Below, piece after piece: positions 6,072 through 8,909 of a stretch of DNA of 8,909 nt. The stretch is taken from contig JACMJP010000426.1 in the NCBI GenBank assembly GCA_014380545.1, positions 1 through 8,909 on the forward strand, in the 5' to 3' direction. Every line of letters begins with the position of its first letter. Position 1 is the first letter of the stretch. The stretch is from Chitinophagales bacterium. GTDB lineage: Bacteria > Bacteroidota > Bacteroidia > Chitinophagales > BACL12. The notes below the pieces were generated by a model that was given only the letters and a program-made list of their open reading frames with translations, did not search any database and was not told where the DNA came from. Position numbers and translations under genes: made by a program.

Positions 6072-6515
6072 ATGACTATGTTAAGTATTCGCAAAAGACC
6101 ACAGGGAGTGCCCACATTATTTAATGTGTTTGAAGATTTCTTTAATTCAAACTTCCCTGAAAAATTTATGGAAGACAGAGGCACATTTATTCCTTCAGTA
6201 AATGTTACTGAAAGTGAAAAAAATTACAAAATTGAATTTGCTGTTCCCGGTTTCACTAAACAGGATTTTAATGTTGACATTGAAAAAGATTATATAACTG
6301 TAAGTGGAAAAAAGGAAGACAGCAAAGAAACAACTGAAGGTAAATACACCAGGAAAGAGTTTTCTTCCGGAAGCTTTAAACGTACTTTCAGTATTCCTGA
6401 AAATACAGATTCAGAAAAAATTGATGCTGTATATGAAAACGGAATTTTAAATCTTATTCTTCCTAAAAAAGAAACGAAGATTGAAAATTCAATTAAAAAG
6501 ATTGAAGTTAAGTAA
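6072..6515 (+). CDS. Small heat-shock protein, Hsp20/alpha-crystallin family
   Basis: This is an ATP-independent holdase chaperone that binds unfolding proteins and forms cytosolic oligomers. From the ATG at 6072 it has 147 residues, a normal size. A short N-terminal arm (about 1-38, with the Phe-rich FEDFFNSNFPEKF typical of these arms) is followed by the alpha-crystallin domain (about 39-133). This includes the beta-strand segment NYKIEFAVPGFTKQDFNVDI and the signature ENGILNLILPKK. A C-terminal IEV (I-x-V) motif lies just before the last Lys and would dock into neighbouring subunits. A TTG at 6030 is in frame and would add 14 residues, but they resemble leader sequence and overlap a possible promoter. 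ATG 6072 is preferred; ATG 6078 is a close alternative. A strong terminator follows, so the gene is probably monocistronic. Confidence 0.94.
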   Translation: MTMLSIRKRPQGVPTLFNVFEDFFNSNFPEKFMEDRGTFIPSVNVTESEKNYKIEFAVPGFTKQDFNVDIEKDYITVSGKKEDSKETTEGKYTRKEFSSGSFKRTFSIPENTDSEKIDAVYENGILNLILPKKETKIENSIKKIEVK

Positions 6516-6552
6516 TTAGAGTTTGAGTAGTTAAGTTTGGATTTAGGGTTGA

Positions 6553-6590
6553 TCCCGCAAATGGTTGTTCCTTTGCGGGACTTTTTGTTT
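6553..6590 (+). terminator. Rho-independent terminator after hsp20
   Basis: A perfect 9-bp GC-rich stem, TCCCGCAAA (6553-6561) with TTTGCGGGA (6572-6580), encloses a 10-nt loop and is followed by CTTTTTGTTT. It lies 37 bp after the hsp20 stop and before mutS2, so it ends the hsp20 transcript and separates the two genes. Confidence 0.92.
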
Positions 6591-6600
6591 TTATATTGAA

Positions 6601-6608
6601 TAAATTTG
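6601..6608 (+). promoter_or_regulatory. Bacteroidota -7 promoter box before mutS2
   Basis: TAAATTTG is a perfect match to the Bacteroidota sigma-factor -7 box TAnnTTTG. It lies just after the hsp20 terminator and 13 bp before the mutS2 GTG, in a spacer with room for little else. A TTTG at the expected -33 spacing is not present: that place is occupied by the terminator stem. Transcription would begin around 6612, giving a leader of about 10 nt. Confidence 0.55.
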
Positions 6609-6621
6609 CAAAAAAGAAAAA

Positions 6622-8909
6622 GTGAAATTATTTCCGCAGGATATATTAAGTGCATTTGAATTTGACAAGGTGCTTGCTGAAGTTGAGAAAAGATGTGAAA
6701 GTATAATGGGCACTGACCGTGTGCAAAAAGTTCGCCCCATGGATAAATATGAGGAGATAGTGAAGATACTGCAGCAGACAAAAGAGATGGTGCAGGTATT
6801 AACACTTGAAGATAAATTCCCTGCAGAAAAAATATATGATACCCGTGAAACTGTAAAACTGCTTATAATTGAAAATTATGTTTTGCATGAAGAACAATTA
6901 AACCAACTTCGTTCTGCCGCAAGACTAAGTGGTAATTTCATTAAATTTTTTGCAAATAAAAAAGAAATATATCCTGTATTAAACCAATTCACTCAAAATA
7001 TTCTTTTTGAGAAAAATATTATTACAAGCATTAATAAAATTCTTGACGACGACGGAAAATTACGCAATGATGCAAGCCCGGAATTAGTAAGAATAAGAAA
7101 AGAAAGAGATACACAAACAAGGGGCTTGGATAAGTCTTTTCAATCAGTATTACAAAAGCTGCGTAAGCAGGGTGTATTAAGTGAGGTTGAAGAGAGTATG
7201 CGCAATGGAAGAAGAGTGTTCGGAATACAAAGTGAATTTAAAAGACAAATAAAAGGAATTATTCATGATGAAAGTGATACAGGGAAAACCATTTTTATCG
7301 AACCTGAGGAAATAGTAACAATTCAGAATAATATTTTTGAACTGGAGCGGGAAGAAAAAAGAGAAATTTATATTATTCTCAAAAATACAACCGCTGAAAT
7401 TGCACCTTATCAAAAACATTTTGAAAGTTATCAGTGGTTGTTAAGCATTATTGACTTTACAAGAGCAAAAGCAAAGTATGCGTTAGATATCAATGCTAAC
7501 CTTCCTGTTATAGAAAAAACACCACAGTTATATTTGTACAATGCAAAACATCCTGTATTATTTCAAATCAATAAGAGATCAAAAAAAGAAGTAATACCCT
7601 TACAAGTTGAATTAGATAGTGATAACAGGATTTTAGTAATAAGCGGACCGAATGCAGGCGGCAAGTCCGTGAGCATGAAAACAATTGCCCTTTTACAGAT
7701 CATGCTGCAAAGCGGTTTATTAATTCCAGCAGCCGATCATAGTAGAGTGGGAATATTTAAAAATATTTTTTGTGATGTTGGTGATACACAAAGTTTGGAA
7801 GACGAATTATCTACGTATAGCAGCAGGTTAATTAAAATGAAATACTTTTTACAATTTGCTGATAAGGATACGTTGTTTTTTATTGATGAGTTTGGAACCG
7901 GAACTGATCCTATTGTTGGAGGTGCTATTGCAGAAGCTGTACTGGATGAATTGAATAAAAAAAGAGCATTTGGTGTTGTTACTACACATTATTCTAATTT
8001 AAAAGTATTTGCTTCTAATCATGCAGGTGTTTTAAATGCGAGTATGTTGTATGATGAAGCTGAATTAAAACCGACTTATCAATTAGAGACGGGCAAGCCC
8101 GGAAGTAGTTATGCATTTGAGATTGCACAAAAAACGGATCTTTCAAAAAATGTTATTGAAAGTGCGAAAAACCTGGTAAGTAAAGAACATATACGTTTTG
8201 AAGAACTGCTAAAAAGTGTGCGTATAGAAAAAGAACATTTAAAATTACGGGAAAAGGAATTAAGCAAAAAAGAACAGGACCTAAAGCACAAAGAATTGAA
8301 TATGCGGGAGGCAATTGATAAAGCAAAAGAAAAAGAAAGACAATTCAATTTAAAGAAGCTGGAAAAAGAAGATGACGTTTTACGTAAAATGGAATTTGAA
8401 TTTAAAAACCTGCTTGATGAGTTAAAGAATGCACAACCTGCGGAAATGCAAATTGCAAAGGAAAAATTAAGGACATTCCTTTCAACAAACAGGAACAGGA
8501 ATAATAAAGAACGCAAAACACAATTCATCCGCTCATCTCCAAATCAGTTAAGCGCAGAGATAAAGATCGGTGAACCTGTAACATTAATAAGTGGAACTGA
8601 AATAGGTCTTGTAGAATCTATTCAAAAAAATATTGCGGTTGTTGTTTTTAAGAATATGAAAACAAAAGTTCCGTTGGAAGAATTAGTTGGCGTTGATGTA
8701 AGCAATTTTACTCATCAAACGAAACAAATTGTAAATGTGCAGATGGATGATGAAAAATTTAATACAGAATTAGATCTGCGGGGAAAAGCTAAGGAAGAAG
8801 CGATGATGGAACTGGAAAATTTTCTGGACAAAGCATTAATGCGAAACGTATTTCAATTGCGTATCATGCATGGAAAAGGAACAGGTGTATTGAGGACTGC
8901 CGTACAACA
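6622..8909 (+). CDS. mutS2: MutS2-family ATPase/Smr endonuclease, C-terminus cut by window edge
   Basis: The frame is open from GTG 6622 to the window end (762 complete codons), so only the last residues are missing. MutS2 proteins lack the mismatch-binding domain of MutS. They are linked to suppression of recombination and, in Bacillus, to rescue of collided ribosomes. Residues about 1-310 are the helical core and clamp. The ABC-type ATPase has Walker A GPNAGGKS (342-349), the signature/Q region around DVGDTQSLEDELSTYSSR, Walker B FFIDE with D422-E423, and TTHY. A Lys/Glu-rich coiled coil spans about 510-625, and a small beta domain about 645-690. The Smr nuclease domain begins near 710, with LDLRG (717-721) and HGKGTG (750-755), both hallmarks of active Smr. 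No ATG lies near the start: GTG gives MKLFPQDILSAFEFDKVL, the usual N-terminus. Confidence 0.95.
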   Translation, partial: MKLFPQDILSAFEFDKVLAEVEKRCESIMGTDRVQKVRPMDKYEEIVKILQQTKEMVQVLTLEDKFPAEKIYDTRETVKLLIIENYVLHEEQLNQLRSAARLSGNFIKFFANKKEIYPVLNQFTQNILFEKNIITSINKILDDDGKLRNDASPELVRIRKERDTQTRGLDKSFQSVLQKLRKQGVLSEVEESMRNGRRVFGIQSEFKRQIKGIIHDESDTGKTIFIEPEEIVTIQNNIFELEREEKREIYIILKNTTAEIAPYQKHFESYQWLLSIIDFTRAKAKYALDINANLPVIEKTPQLYLYNAKHPVLFQINKRSKKEVIPLQVELDSDNRILVISGPNAGGKSVSMKTIALLQIMLQSGLLIPAADHSRVGIFKNIFCDVGDTQSLEDELSTYSSRLIKMKYFLQFADKDTLFFIDEFGTGTDPIVGGAIAEAVLDELNKKRAFGVVTTHYSNLKVFASNHAGVLNASMLYDEAELKPTYQLETGKPGSSYAFEIAQKTDLSKNVIESAKNLVSKEHIRFEELLKSVRIEKEHLKLREKELSKKEQDLKHKELNMREAIDKAKEKERQFNLKKLEKEDDVLRKMEFEFKNLLDELKNAQPAEMQIAKEKLRTFLSTNRNRNNKERKTQFIRSSPNQLSAEIKIGEPVTLISGTEIGLVESIQKNIAVVVFKNMKTKVPLEELVGVDVSNFTHQTKQIVNVQMDDEKFNTELDLRGKAKEEAMMELENFLDKALMRNVFQLRIMHGKGTGVLRTAVQ

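Noticed and set aside
6290..6805. A 171-codon minus-strand reading frame across the hsp20 end, terminator and mutS2 start.
   Set aside because: It runs antisense through two clear genes and a terminator, with no protein features; a shadow frame.
8109..8528. A 139-codon minus-strand reading frame opposite mutS2.
   Set aside because: It is Ser/Phe/Leu-rich because it is the antisense of the Lys/Glu-rich coiled coil of MutS2; no recognisable domain.

Overview
The window looks like chromosomal DNA of a member of the Bacteroidota, probably a Chitinophagales- or Sphingobacteriales-like lineage. This is inferred from four things: the A+T-rich composition, the general absence of Shine-Dalgarno sequences in front of clear genes, a perfect Bacteroidota-type -7 box (TAnnTTTG) before mutS2, and the style of the proteins (dapD, the MiaA variant DARQFY motif, a Transposase_17-type REP-associated transposase). 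Most of the genes are housekeeping genes.

Layout. Positions 1-1374 (minus strand) hold a DASS/SLC13 sodium:anion symporter cut off at its C-terminus by the window edge. A 133-bp divergent spacer (1375-1507) with two hairpin repeats separates it from dapD (1508-2323, lysine/diaminopimelate synthesis). Then come a third hairpin repeat, an intact RAYT-type HUH transposase (2369-2944), and two more hairpin repeats. A compact plus-strand set follows: CCA-adding enzyme (3049-4503), miaA (4519-5430) and a small metallophosphoesterase (5427-5930, overlapping miaA by 4 bp). A small heat-shock protein (6072-6515) ends in a clear intrinsic terminator. Last is mutS2 (from 6622, cut by the right edge inside its Smr domain). 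No stretch longer than 300 bp lacks a gene.

The most interesting content is the repeat system around the transposase. Five 29-nt imperfect palindromes (1389-1417, 1448-1476, 2327-2355, 2951-2979, 2989-3017) share a plan of 12-nt arm, 5-nt loop and 12-nt arm, and alternate in orientation (+, -, +, -, +). Two sequence classes differ by paired, compensating changes in the stem, and two G.T wobbles fixed at the same stem positions mark which strand folds best. Copies in inverted orientation flank the transposase gene. This is the organisation expected of a REP/RAYT system ('REPtron'). The repeat family itself is read directly from the sequence; its recognition by the neighbouring transposase is inference.

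Functionally, cca and miaA both act on tRNA (3'-CCA synthesis and A37 prenylation) and are probably co-transcribed with the phosphoesterase. Hsp20 and mutS2 appear to be separate units, split by the terminator, with mutS2 having its own -7 box.
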